Part shown: positions 42,146 to 51,007 of the stretch, in pieces
Numbering within the stretch: position 1 is the first letter of the stretch
How the letters are laid out: each line of letters starts with the position of its first letter
Source of the DNA: Arthrobacter sp. ISL-95
Lineage (GTDB): Bacteria > Actinomycetota > Actinomycetes > Actinomycetales > Micrococcaceae
DNA: 64,000 nt
Reading direction: 5' to 3'
Assembly (NCBI RefSeq): GCF_018613695.1
Contig: NZ_JAGGPR010000008.1
Coordinates: 85,845 to 149,844 of the forward strand
Translations under genes and position numbers: made by a program
Notes under the pieces: generated by a model
The model's input: the letters and a program-made list of their open reading frames with translations, nothing else
Database searches by the model: none
What the model was told of the DNA's origin: nothing

Positions 42146-43071
42146 TGTTCCTCCTTCGCGACGTCGCGGATGTTGCCGCCGGCGAAGCGGACGTAGATGA
42201 CCGAGACCACCATGACGGTGAGGAAGGTCAGGATGGACAGCGCAGATCCTTCACCCACCAACCGGTTTTCGCGCAGTTGCGTGTAGGCGAGCATGGACAT
42301 GGATTCGGTGCCATTGGCGCCGCGGGTGAGGACGAACGGCAGGTCGAAGACGCGGAGGGCATCCATGGTGCGGAAGATCGCGGCGAGGACGATCGCCGGT
42401 CGCAGCAGCGGCAGGGTGATGTTCACGAAGGTCTGCCATTTGCTTGCGCCGTCGAGTTCTGCGGCCTCGTAGGTTTCGGCGGAGATGACCTGCAGACCGG
42501 CAAGGATGATGAGCGCCGCGAACGGTGTGGTCTTCCAGACGTCGGCCATGACGATTACGGCCATCGCGTAGCCGTGCTCACCCAGCCAGACGACGTCGCC
42601 GCCCGGCAGCCCCAGCGTGGAGAGGACGTTGGTGACCAGGCCCATGTTGGGCTGGAACATCGTTTGCCAGGTGATGGCGCTGACCACGGTGATGATCGCG
42701 TACGGCAGCAGAACCACGGTGCGCAGGACGGCGCGGCCTTTGAACGCGAGGTTGAGCAGGAGCGCCATGGCCGTGCCGAGCACCAACTCCAGCGAGACTG
42801 ACAGGCCTGCGAAGAGGAACGTCTGGCCGAAGGCCGCCCACCATTCGGAGCTGCTCAGGGCGGTGATGTAGTTTTCCAGCCCGACGAAACGGGACAGGCC
42901 TGCAGTGCGGACGCTGTACTGGTTCAGCGAAAGCCAGATCGCGTAGCCGATGGGGACCGCCGCAACCAGCGCCATGATGACCAGCGACGGGGCGGTCATG
43001 CGGAGCGCGAGCCTCCGTTCGGCGCGGTCGCGGCCGCTGACGCGGCTTGGTGCCATTGTCTTGGTGGCCAT
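42142..43071 (-). CDS. Sugar ABC transporter permease (MalF type)
   Basis: A 309-residue permease with six helices and the EAA loop YEAAELDGASKWQTFVNITLP. It lies 3 bp after the binding-protein gene stop and overlaps the next permease gene. Together they form the channel of a carbohydrate ABC importer. Confidence 0.93.
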   Translation of the reverse strand: MATKTMAPSRVSGRDRAERRLALRMTAPSLVIMALVAAVPIGYAIWLSLNQYSVRTAGLSRFVGLENYITALSSSEWWAAFGQTFLFAGLSVSLELVLGTAMALLLNLAFKGRAVLRTVVLLPYAIITVVSAITWQTMFQPNMGLVTNVLSTLGLPGGDVVWLGEHGYAMAVIVMADVWKTTPFAALIILAGLQVISAETYEAAELDGASKWQTFVNITLPLLRPAIVLAAIFRTMDALRVFDLPFVLTRGANGTESMSMLAYTQLRENRLVGEGSALSILTFLTVMVVSVIYVRFAGGNIRDVAKEEQ

Positions 43072-43074
43072 GAT

Positions 43075-44382
43075 TTAGAAGCTCGCCTTAGCGGTGGTGA
43101 TTTCCTCGGCCATCTTCTGCACGGCTTCTTCGGTGGAGGCGGTGCCGGAGAGGACGGCGTAGACGTTTTTGTAGATCGCCTGCGAGATCTGCGGGTAGAC
43201 CGGGGAGATCGGGCGCGGCTTGGCACCCTTCACGGAGCCCAGCAGTTCCGTGGCGAACGGCATCTTCTGCAGCACCGCCGGATCCGAGTAGGCGGCCTCG
43301 TTCACCGGGGCCTGCGAGTAGTCCATGGCCACGTGCTTCTGCCAGTCCGGGGTGGTGGCGAAGTCGATGAACGCGACAGCCCCGGCCTGGTTGGTGGAGT
43401 GGGCAGAGATCGCCAAGTTCCAGCCGCCGAGCACGCCGGAGGCCTTGCCGCCTTCCCATGCGGGCAGCGGCGCGACTGCGAAGCTGGACGCCAGCGGTGT
43501 CGCGTTGAGCAGGCGGTACACGTGTGGCCAGTTGCGCTGGTATCCGAAGTCGCCGGACTCGTAGGCGAGGCGGGCGGGGTCTTCGTTGTAGGTGAGGACG
43601 GCGCGGTCGGCTGAGTCGTTCTTGAGGCCGTCGCTCATGAAGTTGAGGACGTCGCGGGTTTCCTTGGAGTCGATTGTGACGTCGCCCTGTTCGTTGAGCA
43701 CTTCGCCGCCTGCGCTGTAGAGCATTTCGAGGAAGTTCACCGTGAGGCCCTCGTACTGCTTGCCCTGGTAGACGTATCCGTTGCCGGGAGCCTTGGCTGC
43801 TTCCGCGTAAAGCTGCTGCCAGGTCTCGGGCTTGGCTACCTTGTCCTTCTGGTAGTAGATCAATCCGGCGTTGGTGAAGAACGGCGAGGCCCAGTACTTG
43901 TCCTGGTACTTGGTGGTTTCCACAGTGGAGGGAATGAGCCGGTCCTTGTTGGCTTCCACCAGCTTGGTCTGATCGAGCAGCCAGCCTTGGGAGGCGAACT
44001 CGGAGGTCCAGATGACGTCCGTGACGAAAAGGTCGCACTCCGTGGACTTGCCCTCGAGCCGCTGCACAATCTGCGTGCGGGCTTCATCGGTGGTGGCGCC
44101 GATCTCCGTGTACTTGGCCGTGACCTTGCCGTTCGCCTTCGTGAACGCCTCCGCCGTGCCCTTATAGATGCCGCTCGCGTCCTTGACGCCGCAGATGTTC
44201 ACGGCACCGCTGGCGTTAGCGCCCGACGACGGATCGGCAGCTGCCGCTTGCTCGGCACCTTGGGGTGCTGCTCCCCCGCCGCACGCGCTGAGCAGGAGGG
44301 CTGCGGCTATAGCTGTCGCGGCAAGGGCTTTTCGTGTTGTGGCTTTGTCCTGGAGCGGGAGAGCAGGTCGATTCAAGTCCAC
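43075..44382 (-). CDS. Extracellular sugar-binding lipoprotein
   Basis: A 435-residue solute-binding protein of family 1. The lipobox LLLSAC gives Cys 34 as the lipidated residue; the N-terminal part before it is rather long. Domain pattern GKVTAKYTEIGATTDEARTQIVQRLEGKSTECDLFVTDVIWTSEFA is typical of maltose/trehalose-type binding proteins. First gene of the importer operon; it has two identical palindromes upstream. Confidence 0.92.
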   Translation of the reverse strand: MDLNRPALPLQDKATTRKALAATAIAAALLLSACGGGAAPQGAEQAAAADPSSGANASGAVNICGVKDASGIYKGTAEAFTKANGKVTAKYTEIGATTDEARTQIVQRLEGKSTECDLFVTDVIWTSEFASQGWLLDQTKLVEANKDRLIPSTVETTKYQDKYWASPFFTNAGLIYYQKDKVAKPETWQQLYAEAAKAPGNGYVYQGKQYEGLTVNFLEMLYSAGGEVLNEQGDVTIDSKETRDVLNFMSDGLKNDSADRAVLTYNEDPARLAYESGDFGYQRNWPHVYRLLNATPLASSFAVAPLPAWEGGKASGVLGGWNLAISAHSTNQAGAVAFIDFATTPDWQKHVAMDYSQAPVNEAAYSDPAVLQKMPFATELLGSVKGAKPRPISPVYPQISQAIYKNVYAVLSGTASTEEAVQKMAEEITTAKASF

Positions 44383-44483
44383 AAGTGGCTCCTTTGGGGT
44401 CTGTGGGCGGGTGGAGTTCAGCGCGCGTTTGTGCTGTCCCGCGTTCTGAGGGTGGCTTCTTTGCCGTTGGTGCTTGTGATCCG

Positions 44484-44497
44484 TGGAATCGATTCCA
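44484..44497. promoter_or_regulatory. LacI-type operator 1
   Basis: TGGAATCGATTCCA is a perfect 14-bp palindrome with the central CG typical of LacI-family sites. It is 102-115 bp upstream of the binding-protein gene. Confidence 0.8.
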
Positions 44498-44528
44498 AAT
44501 GTGCTGTAAAGAATCGGCCTTGCGGCCG

Positions 44529-44542
44529 TGGAATCGATTCCA
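44529..44542. promoter_or_regulatory. LacI-type operator 2
   Basis: The same TGGAATCGATTCCA, exactly 45 bp from site 1 centre to centre. Both lie between the LacI gene stop and the importer operon. Confidence 0.8.
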
Positions 44543-44582
44543 AAGTAGTGTGACAGGGACCGCTAAGGGCTGTCAACCCTCT

Positions 44583-45578
44583 TTATTTGGTGGAGTCCCG
44601 GATGACGAGTTCGTGCGGGAGGAAGGTCCGGCCGCGGCGGTGTTCGCCCGGAACTGTCATCCGTTCAAGGAGCTCCGCGAAGGCGACTCGGCCCATTTCG
44701 TAGGCCGGCTGCCGCACGGTGGTCAGTTCCGGCACGCACATTTCCGCCTGCGCCGAGTCATCGAAGCCCGCTACGGCGATGTCTTCGGGGACCTTTAGGC
44801 CCGCGTCGGTGAGTTCCCGGACGCACCCGGCTGCGACGATGTCGGTCCCGCAGAATACTGCGTCTGGAAGGTCTTTTGCTTTGAGGAGCTTCTTAGCGAG
44901 GGTACGACCCGAGTGGAAGCCGAAGTTTCCCTCCCCCAAGAGGATCTGGTCTTGTTCCAAGCCCGACTCCGTCAGTGCCTGGCGGAAGCCTTCTTCTCGC
45001 AACCGGCCCGAGCGGGCACCCCTGTGGGCGAGCATGGCCAGCTTCTTGGCGCCGGTGTTGATCAGGTGGTTGGTGATGTCGTAGGCCGCCTGGTGGTCAT
45101 CGATGGACACTCCAAATGCAGCCTCGGCGTCGACAATTTCGCAGACCTGGACCACACTCATTTGCTCCGCGACTGTGTTGACGTCGTCGTCGGGCATCGT
45201 TGGCGAAAAGATCACCAGACCGTCCACGGAGCCGTTCCGCAGCATGTCCACGAGCTGCTGCTCGCGGTCCAAGTCTCCGTCGGTCGCTGCAATCAGGCTG
45301 ACGTAGCCCGAGTCTGCGGCAGCGTCGCCGACTCCTCGAAAGACTTCACTGATCACCAGAGAGTCCAGGTTCTTGGCCAGAGCGAGGACGCGCATTGTCC
45401 TGTCCCGGCGAAGGTCCCGCGCCGAAGCAAGAGGGCGGTAGCTGAGTTGACGGATGGCGGCGTTGACTTTCTCCTTGGCCGCCTCGCTGACAGCCGGGCT
45501 CCCGTTCAAGACGCGCGACACAGTGCCCACGGAAACACCCGCCGTTCTGGCGACGTCCTGCACTGTTGGCCGAGCCAT
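44583..45578 (-). CDS. LacI-family transcriptional repressor
   Basis: A 331-residue regulator: N-terminal HTH (MARPTVQDVARTAGVSVGTV followed by SRVLNG) and hinge, then a periplasmic-binding-protein-like effector domain (about 60-330). It lies directly upstream of two identical palindromes and the sugar importer operon, in the same direction, so it should repress that operon until the sugar or a derivative binds. Confidence 0.94.
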   Translation of the reverse strand: MARPTVQDVARTAGVSVGTVSRVLNGSPAVSEAAKEKVNAAIRQLSYRPLASARDLRRDRTMRVLALAKNLDSLVISEVFRGVGDAAADSGYVSLIAATDGDLDREQQLVDMLRNGSVDGLVIFSPTMPDDDVNTVAEQMSVVQVCEIVDAEAAFGVSIDDHQAAYDITNHLINTGAKKLAMLAHRGARSGRLREEGFRQALTESGLEQDQILLGEGNFGFHSGRTLAKKLLKAKDLPDAVFCGTDIVAAGCVRELTDAGLKVPEDIAVAGFDDSAQAEMCVPELTTVRQPAYEMGRVAFAELLERMTVPGEHRRGRTFLPHELVIRDSTK

Positions 45579-46366
45579 TCGTTTGTCCTTCCGCGAGCAG
45601 TGACGATGGTCCTTGCCGCCACGTCCCTACCGTGCCCACCGGCGTTCCTCAGCATAGCTGGCTAGTCAAAGGCAGTACTGATGACGCAAGGGAATCGGTG
45701 AGTAAGGGAGACAGCTCGCGGCTACTCACGTGAACTAGCACTTAGATGACGTTGTTCCACGATCGCCGCAGCAGTGTGCAAAGCGCTCGATGCCGGCTCC
45801 TTGCCACTGCTGCACAAGGGCCGAATCCTGGACCGCGGGCAAATGGCAGAGGAGTCGAGGAGACTGAAGCAATCGAGGTGCTGTGGTCAATACCAGTTCC
45901 GCCAGCGACAAGTCGGATATCTTGTTGCGGAGCCCTGTATATCCGCGTCCCAAACACCTGAAGAATAAAAACAACGCACGATGCTGGCACAGACGGCGAT
46001 TGAGAATTTGCGACGGCGACCTCGACGATGGGTTGATACGCCACACCTGCCCAGTCTGGGGTTCGAATAGCAGTAAGTGTTTTCGCCTGTCCTTGGCGCG
46101 TTGCGCCCGGATCGGATGCACCTTCCCCTCACGGCCAGCCGAGCTGCCACTCCGCCCTCCACGCCTTAGACCATCCAACACCGTTAGACCGAAAAGCAGC
46201 TGCCTTGAACCTGACAGACCCTAAGAGCCGAAAAACTGAGCCCGCAACTCGGGCATATACCTTCTATCGGTTATCATCAACATTGAGCCCCGCTGGAACA
46301 CAGATCTACATGGTCCTGGGTTATAGAATTTTACAAAGACAGCAACAATGGTCAAGTGAGGATTGC
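45579..46366. other. 788-bp stretch without a recognised gene (island boundary)
   Basis: No frame on either strand shows a protein family, steady codon bias or ribosome site. The first 100 bp should contain the LacI promoter. GC content falls across it and the accessory island with lower GC starts on the right. It may contain decayed sequence from integration. A GGTTCGAAT at 46060 looks like a tRNA T-loop but has no pairing arms. Confidence 0.5.
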
Positions 46367-47386
46367 ATGAGCGGACGATTTGCCACAACTACCAAGGACA
46401 TCGGTCTACTAAAGCAGTTATACGATGACGGTCAGTTGCAGATAAGTGCCGAGTTCCAGCGCAATGCCATCTGGCCGCGACCGGCCAAGTCTTTTCTAAT
46501 TGACACAATCCTGACGGACAATCCCATTCCAGTCCTATATTTCCAAAAAGGGATCAGTGCACAGACGAGGCGTGTTGAGTACACCGTAGTGGATGGGCAA
46601 CAACGCCTTAATGCTGTTTTTCAATATCTCGAAAATAGATTTGCGCTCACGGAATCCGACCCTAGCAGTCCGTGGTATCGCAAGCGGTGGAAGAACCTTG
46701 ATGACGAACATCGTTTGCAAATTCTTTCCTATGACTTTGTAATTCAGGAGCTAGTGGGATATAGCTCAAGCCATATCCGCGATATGTTCAAGCGAATGAA
46801 TCGATACGTCGTAGCACTCAATCCGCAGGAGCTTCGACATGCGACTGAAGACGGAGCATTCAAACGATTAGTTGAGTCCATAGGTAAATGGCCTTTCTGG
46901 ACCGACAACGGCATTGTGACGCGGCAAGCGGCCAATCGGATGAAAAACGATGAGCTTGTTGCTGAACTTCTTATTCTTCTGAGCGAAGGCCCACAAGATA
47001 AGAAAGAGTCCGTGGACCTCTACTACGACTCGTTCCGTCATGATTTCCCTCAAGGTCCGGAACTAGAGACGCAGCTGGCCTCGGTCCTCAATGAGATCCA
47101 AGCAGCTCTCCCCGATCTTAAAAAATCACTTCTTCGCCGCCCTGCCAATATATATGCCTTGATTGGCGCCATGAACGAACTGCAATCAGAAGAGGAACAG
47201 TTACCTCCCACGGCAATTCTTGGTCAGCGCATTTCGGATTTCAACGAAGAGCTAGCCGCTTCCGAAGATGAGCGAACACCTCGTGCGTCGCGGTACTTCG
47301 TTGCGCAGAGTCGGCAAACAGACAATATTAGGCCTCGACGTGCCAGAATCGACGAGCTTAAGCACGTCATACTAAATAGAGGGTGA
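46367..47386 (+). CDS. DUF262 domain protein, first gene of a two-gene accessory operon
   Basis: A 339-residue protein with the N-terminal DUF262 (GmrS/ParB-like) signature: LQISAEFQRNAIWPRPAKSF (24-43) and VVDGQQRLNAVFQYLE (74-89) with the DGQQR motif. DUF262 proteins are often nucleotide-dependent nucleases or regulators in phage defence (GmrSD, SspE). Here the usual C-terminal DUF1524 HNH nuclease is absent; instead there is about 180 residues of helical sequence. GTGAGGATTGC before the ATG is a good ribosome site, and the longer frame to 46205 is disregarded. It is 1 bp from the RelA/SpoT-like gene. Confidence 0.82.
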   Translation: MSGRFATTTKDIGLLKQLYDDGQLQISAEFQRNAIWPRPAKSFLIDTILTDNPIPVLYFQKGISAQTRRVEYTVVDGQQRLNAVFQYLENRFALTESDPSSPWYRKRWKNLDDEHRLQILSYDFVIQELVGYSSSHIRDMFKRMNRYVVALNPQELRHATEDGAFKRLVESIGKWPFWTDNGIVTRQAANRMKNDELVAELLILLSEGPQDKKESVDLYYDSFRHDFPQGPELETQLASVLNEIQAALPDLKKSLLRRPANIYALIGAMNELQSEEEQLPPTAILGQRISDFNEELAASEDERTPRASRYFVAQSRQTDNIRPRRARIDELKHVILNRG

Positions 47387-47387
47387 T

Positions 47388-48398
47388 ATGGGCAAGCTTT
47401 CCGAGCGCTGGCTTGCCGCCTACCGGACGAACTTCAGCGACTACGAACTGGCCGCAGCGGAAGTCAAGTCGCAGATCGAAGATGCACTGCGGGGATCGGC
47501 CCTAAATATTCATCTTATTGAAGCTCGGGCAAAGGAACCCGATTCAGTTGCCGAAAAGGTCGAACGCAGAGGTTACGGGCGCCCTGGTCAACAATTTGAT
47601 GATCTTATTGGTGTTCGAATCATCACGCTGTTTGACCACTCCGTAGGTGAGGTTGCCAAGAAGATTCGTAGTAGATTTAGCGTCGATGAGGGCCGATCCT
47701 CTGACAAGACGTCTAAGTTGATTCTGCGTCAAGTTGGTTATAGGAGCAATCACCTTGTTATAAAGGCTTCATCCTCGGGCCTAGAACCAGTGTCGACAAT
47801 ACTAAGAAAGACTTTTGTAGAAATTCAAGTTCGAAGCGTCATTGCGCATGCATGGGCTGAGATCGAGCACTCATTACGATATAAAGTTGGCGAGGGAATT
47901 CCCCCCGGCTTAGCACGACGCTTTGATGCTTTAGCCGGTACGCTTGAACTCGTTGATCGTGAGTTCTCCGGGATAGAGACCGCGACTGTCCAACTAGTTC
48001 TTGACAAGTCAGTAAGGTATCTGTCAGGGCAAGACTTGGACGATTCACTGAGCACAATTCAGGTATTGGCCGCTCTTAGGGTAAGACGTCCTGAGATGAA
48101 GGCATTGGGACCTGATGGCCTGCCCCTACCCATTGAGGACGGCTTCAAGTTTGCGAAAATCCTAGTCAGATGCGGGATTATGACCGTTCAAGATCTACTG
48201 GATGCTCTCATCAACAACGATATCCTGGCTGTAATTCGTCGGTTTGCGAACACCCAGAGCTACCCGCTGGAGCCGGAAGAAGCTTCAGGCATCGTCGTGA
48301 TCGGTTCCATCGTTGGCTCTTGGAACAAATCCGAGTTCCAAAAAGTTGCAGTTTTTCAGGACCCGAAACTAGTAGCTGCGTTCGAGAAAGAAGTTTGA
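47388..48398 (+). CDS. RelA/SpoT-type nucleotide pyrophosphokinase domain protein
   Basis: A 336-residue protein with the complete synthetase motif set: ARAKEPDSVAEKVERR (46-61, the RxKxxxSxxxK segment), DDLIGVRIITL (71-81), GYRSNHLVI (117-125) and FVEIQVRSVIAHAWAEIEHS (143-162) with the catalytic Glu in EIQVR. No HD hydrolase and no TGS/ACT domains, so it is a small alarmone synthetase type. About 165 residues of unknown helical sequence follow, as seen in toxic SAS enzymes that make pppApp/ppGpp or modify tRNA. The start is 1 bp after the DUF262 stop (TGATATG), so they are one operon. No obvious antitoxin gene is present. Confidence 0.85.
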   Translation: MGKLSERWLAAYRTNFSDYELAAAEVKSQIEDALRGSALNIHLIEARAKEPDSVAEKVERRGYGRPGQQFDDLIGVRIITLFDHSVGEVAKKIRSRFSVDEGRSSDKTSKLILRQVGYRSNHLVIKASSSGLEPVSTILRKTFVEIQVRSVIAHAWAEIEHSLRYKVGEGIPPGLARRFDALAGTLELVDREFSGIETATVQLVLDKSVRYLSGQDLDDSLSTIQVLAALRVRRPEMKALGPDGLPLPIEDGFKFAKILVRCGIMTVQDLLDALINNDILAVIRRFANTQSYPLEPEEASGIVVIGSIVGSWNKSEFQKVAVFQDPKLVAAFEKEV

Positions 48399-48599
48399 GT
48401 CCGGGCGAGCCTAAGCTTAAATCGCGACCTACAGGCAACATAGACCAGCGAATCATGAATGGAATAACTTGCTTGTTTTCACATGTGCAGCTTGGGACGA
48501 CCCGTAAACTTTATGCCATAAGTTTCTGGCTCACCGCAACTGCTGATCGGTGAATTAACTGGAATTCAAGGGGCATGACCGGAATTCTAGTCATAAGAT

Positions 48600-49484
48600 C
48601 TAAAGTTTGCCATTCGTCAGAATCCAAGCAGCTAGGCTCTTGAACAATGGGAGCCGAACATATGAACCTTCTATAAGAATCGCCGCCCGTATGCAGTTTT
48701 CTAAAGCTTTCTCATCCCGGATTCCACACTGATTTCTTATTAGGTTTCCATAAACACTCAGCAGCAGTAGGGCCAAATCATGGCCGTAGACGACTTCACG
48801 AGGATCCGAGTATGTAGGCGGTGTGTAGTCATCTACTCTTGTGGCAACGTCAGGAGACACCGCTTTTCTAACGTCGTATCCTGCATAGTCTGGGCCAGCT
48901 TTGAGCACGCCCTTGTTGACGGATGGGCTTGTCATATGTGGGTTCTGCATTCGAACCAGGTAAAGATCGGCGAACGCGTCTTTCAACATCTCAACCAACG
49001 CTGTTCCCGGTGGGAGCTTGTCGGACAAGATGTTGCGATTAAGAACGTCGAGAACGCTGGGGTTGAACCCGTAGCTCTCAAGTGCAGGGAAATCTGTCCA
49101 TAGAAGGACTCTGGAAGCAAACTGCTCGCGGTACTCGCCGCAATCGAGATCTGCAACGCAACGAACGCGCTCGGGAAAGTCACTCAGCGTTTCGGAGAGA
49201 TGAAGAACACGGCTGCGGTGTCCAACTGCTACCTTCCGCGACAATAGGACATCGTCTGGGACGTCAATGTCACTGACAGCCAAGATGTAGGGTTCTTGGT
49301 AGGATTCCTCCCAGCGAACATCGACCGTGCGAATCCATTCGCTGTAGAAGCGTCGATCCGAGTGGCCCTCGACAATGAGGTATTTACTGCGAGTGAGTGT
49401 CACCTCCCTTGCAAGCTCTGACACCTCCAGCCTCGGTTTTCCGCTGTTGCTGCTAGTAGATGGCACGGGGACTAACGACCTCAT
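48600..49484 (-). CDS. DUF4435/TOPRIM protein, PARIS AriB-like
   Basis: A 294-residue protein. KYLIVEGHSDRRFYSEW (34-50) is the TOPRIM Glu motif and VADLDCGEY (109-117) gives the DxD pair, so the nuclease metal site is intact. This is DUF4435. In the PARIS defence system the AriB TOPRIM effector is released by AriA when a phage anti-restriction protein is sensed, and it acts as a toxic nuclease on tRNA. It overlaps the AAA gene by 32 bp, which indicates coupled expression. Confidence 0.8.
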   Translation of the reverse strand: MRSLVPVPSTSSNSGKPRLEVSELAREVTLTRSKYLIVEGHSDRRFYSEWIRTVDVRWEESYQEPYILAVSDIDVPDDVLLSRKVAVGHRSRVLHLSETLSDFPERVRCVADLDCGEYREQFASRVLLWTDFPALESYGFNPSVLDVLNRNILSDKLPPGTALVEMLKDAFADLYLVRMQNPHMTSPSVNKGVLKAGPDYAGYDVRKAVSPDVATRVDDYTPPTYSDPREVVYGHDLALLLLSVYGNLIRNQCGIRDEKALENCIRAAILIEGSYVRLPLFKSLAAWILTNGKL

Positions 49485-50844
49485 TTATGTCCGTCATAAT
49501 CTGCACGGAGTGCGATGCAATTAGAAATTGCACCGAACTCCCAGCTGAACACCTGAGCAACTCTCCTATAAGCTTTCTCTGCCATTCAATTCCCAATGAC
49601 AACTCAGGTTCATCAATGATGAATAAGCAGCCGATTCTACTTGCAATAACCGCATTACTCAACAACAAGAGTAGATGCTTCTCACCACTGGAAAGCTTTT
49701 CAGGACTAAGAATCTCATTCTTCTTATTCCTCAGTGTAATTCCTGATAATGTTTGGAATGACATGCTTTTTCTGTCGAGAAAGCTGTTAACAGATGTTAC
49801 AAAGGTATCAATGACACCTTTCGTCTTTTCAAGAGCATCCATTTGATCAACTAGATTTGTAAGGTAAGGATCAATGACCGCATGAAGACTCTTCAGTTTG
49901 GTATTATTCGACCGCGTATCATTAATCTCTAGGCGAATACGCTTCACCTGTTTCAGATTAATCAAGCCATACTTTTCAAAGCTCAGTCCCCGCAAGAGAA
50001 TGTGATTAATTTTCCTTAGAAGTTGAGCCCTTGCTTCCGCCGCTAACGGCCCTTGCTTCTTACCTTGAAGAACGTGGCGCGTGATCTCTGCATAGGCCCC
50101 ACCCCCTTGACCTGCATCCATCGAGATATTCGCAAATGCCATTCGACTGAAGATCTCTTCGATTCGTTTGAGTGATTCTTGCACTTCTAAGGTGTGGGCA
50201 CTGGCGATTACCGCAGAGCGCGTAGCGATTCGGTCATACTCTCTAAATGACTTTACAAAGGACTCTTGTTGCTCAAATATTGGCACAGCGGATTGCACCG
50301 AGCGGTCGTCCCCCACAAAAATGGTGTGACTCTGCACGAGCTGCAGGTTATTGAGATAGTCTTCGTAGTCGGCCCTCTTTGCCAGGACGCGCTTGTACAT
50401 TCTAGAGCCGAAGTCACCGGGATCCACGGCCAGCCTGCACGGCTTTGCCATTCCCTCGTATCCTTCCGGAGGGACTGTGACTTCCAGGCCAAATGACCCA
50501 TCGCGCCAATCAGACCGATCCATGCGGATGCAAACGCCAGATCGAAATGTGACCTGAAGCGACTTCATCGGGATATCGATAAGTGACTGCAAGCTGTCGA
50601 CTTCTGGCGTCAGTATATGATAAATAGCACGAAGCAGATTTGTCTTCCCGCTTCCGTTCTGAGCGTAGATGACTCGAACGCGCTCAGATATCGCGTCGTC
50701 TTCGGCTCCCCTGAATTCGAACGAGTAGTCATATTCACCCAAAACTTCGGTTGCTTCGATCTTCTCGATCTGTGGGAATCTGACTGTGCTCACATCGGTT
50801 TGCGGCAAATCAACGTCGATCCCGTCAGGTGCAACATCACTCAT
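49453..50844 (-). CDS. AAA ATPase, PARIS AriA-like
   Basis: A 463-residue ABC-type AAA protein: Walker A AQNGSGKTNL (61-70), a coiled-coil insert (about 180-370), signature LSSGEKHLLLLLS, Walker B CLFIIDEPELSLG and a switch His in IASHSV. It is the sensor/scaffold half of a PARIS-like pair with the DUF4435 protein. The ATG at 50844 is preceded by a normal spacer; the longer frame to 51021 reaches the insertion sequence and is ignored. GC content is clearly below the neighbours, in line with horizontal transfer. Confidence 0.82.
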   Translation of the reverse strand: MSDVAPDGIDVDLPQTDVSTVRFPQIEKIEATEVLGEYDYSFEFRGAEDDAISERVRVIYAQNGSGKTNLLRAIYHILTPEVDSLQSLIDIPMKSLQVTFRSGVCIRMDRSDWRDGSFGLEVTVPPEGYEGMAKPCRLAVDPGDFGSRMYKRVLAKRADYEDYLNNLQLVQSHTIFVGDDRSVQSAVPIFEQQESFVKSFREYDRIATRSAVIASAHTLEVQESLKRIEEIFSRMAFANISMDAGQGGGAYAEITRHVLQGKKQGPLAAEARAQLLRKINHILLRGLSFEKYGLINLKQVKRIRLEINDTRSNNTKLKSLHAVIDPYLTNLVDQMDALEKTKGVIDTFVTSVNSFLDRKSMSFQTLSGITLRNKKNEILSPEKLSSGEKHLLLLLSNAVIASRIGCLFIIDEPELSLGIEWQRKLIGELLRCSAGSSVQFLIASHSVQIMTDINEVVSPRAIY

Positions 50845-51007
50845 GCTGTTGAGCCTATCAGCGTGGACCCCTCGTCTACGTGTGGGGTTGACTATTACCC
50901 AACCTGTGGAAAAGACTTGAGCTGAGCCTTTATATCGGCTCACCGCGAGGCCCCATCTCTTTCCAGGCTGACGTCCCGCCCCCGCTTCCATACCCCCCCC
51001 GTGATGA

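Noticed and set aside
46050..46075. tRNA gene (GGTTCGAAT T-loop-like sequence at 46060)
   Set aside because: The flanking bases do not pair as a T-arm and no acceptor or anticodon arms can be found.
45735..46224. Possible genes in the 788-bp gap
   Set aside because: Frames on both strands are short, without ribosome sites or recognisable motifs.
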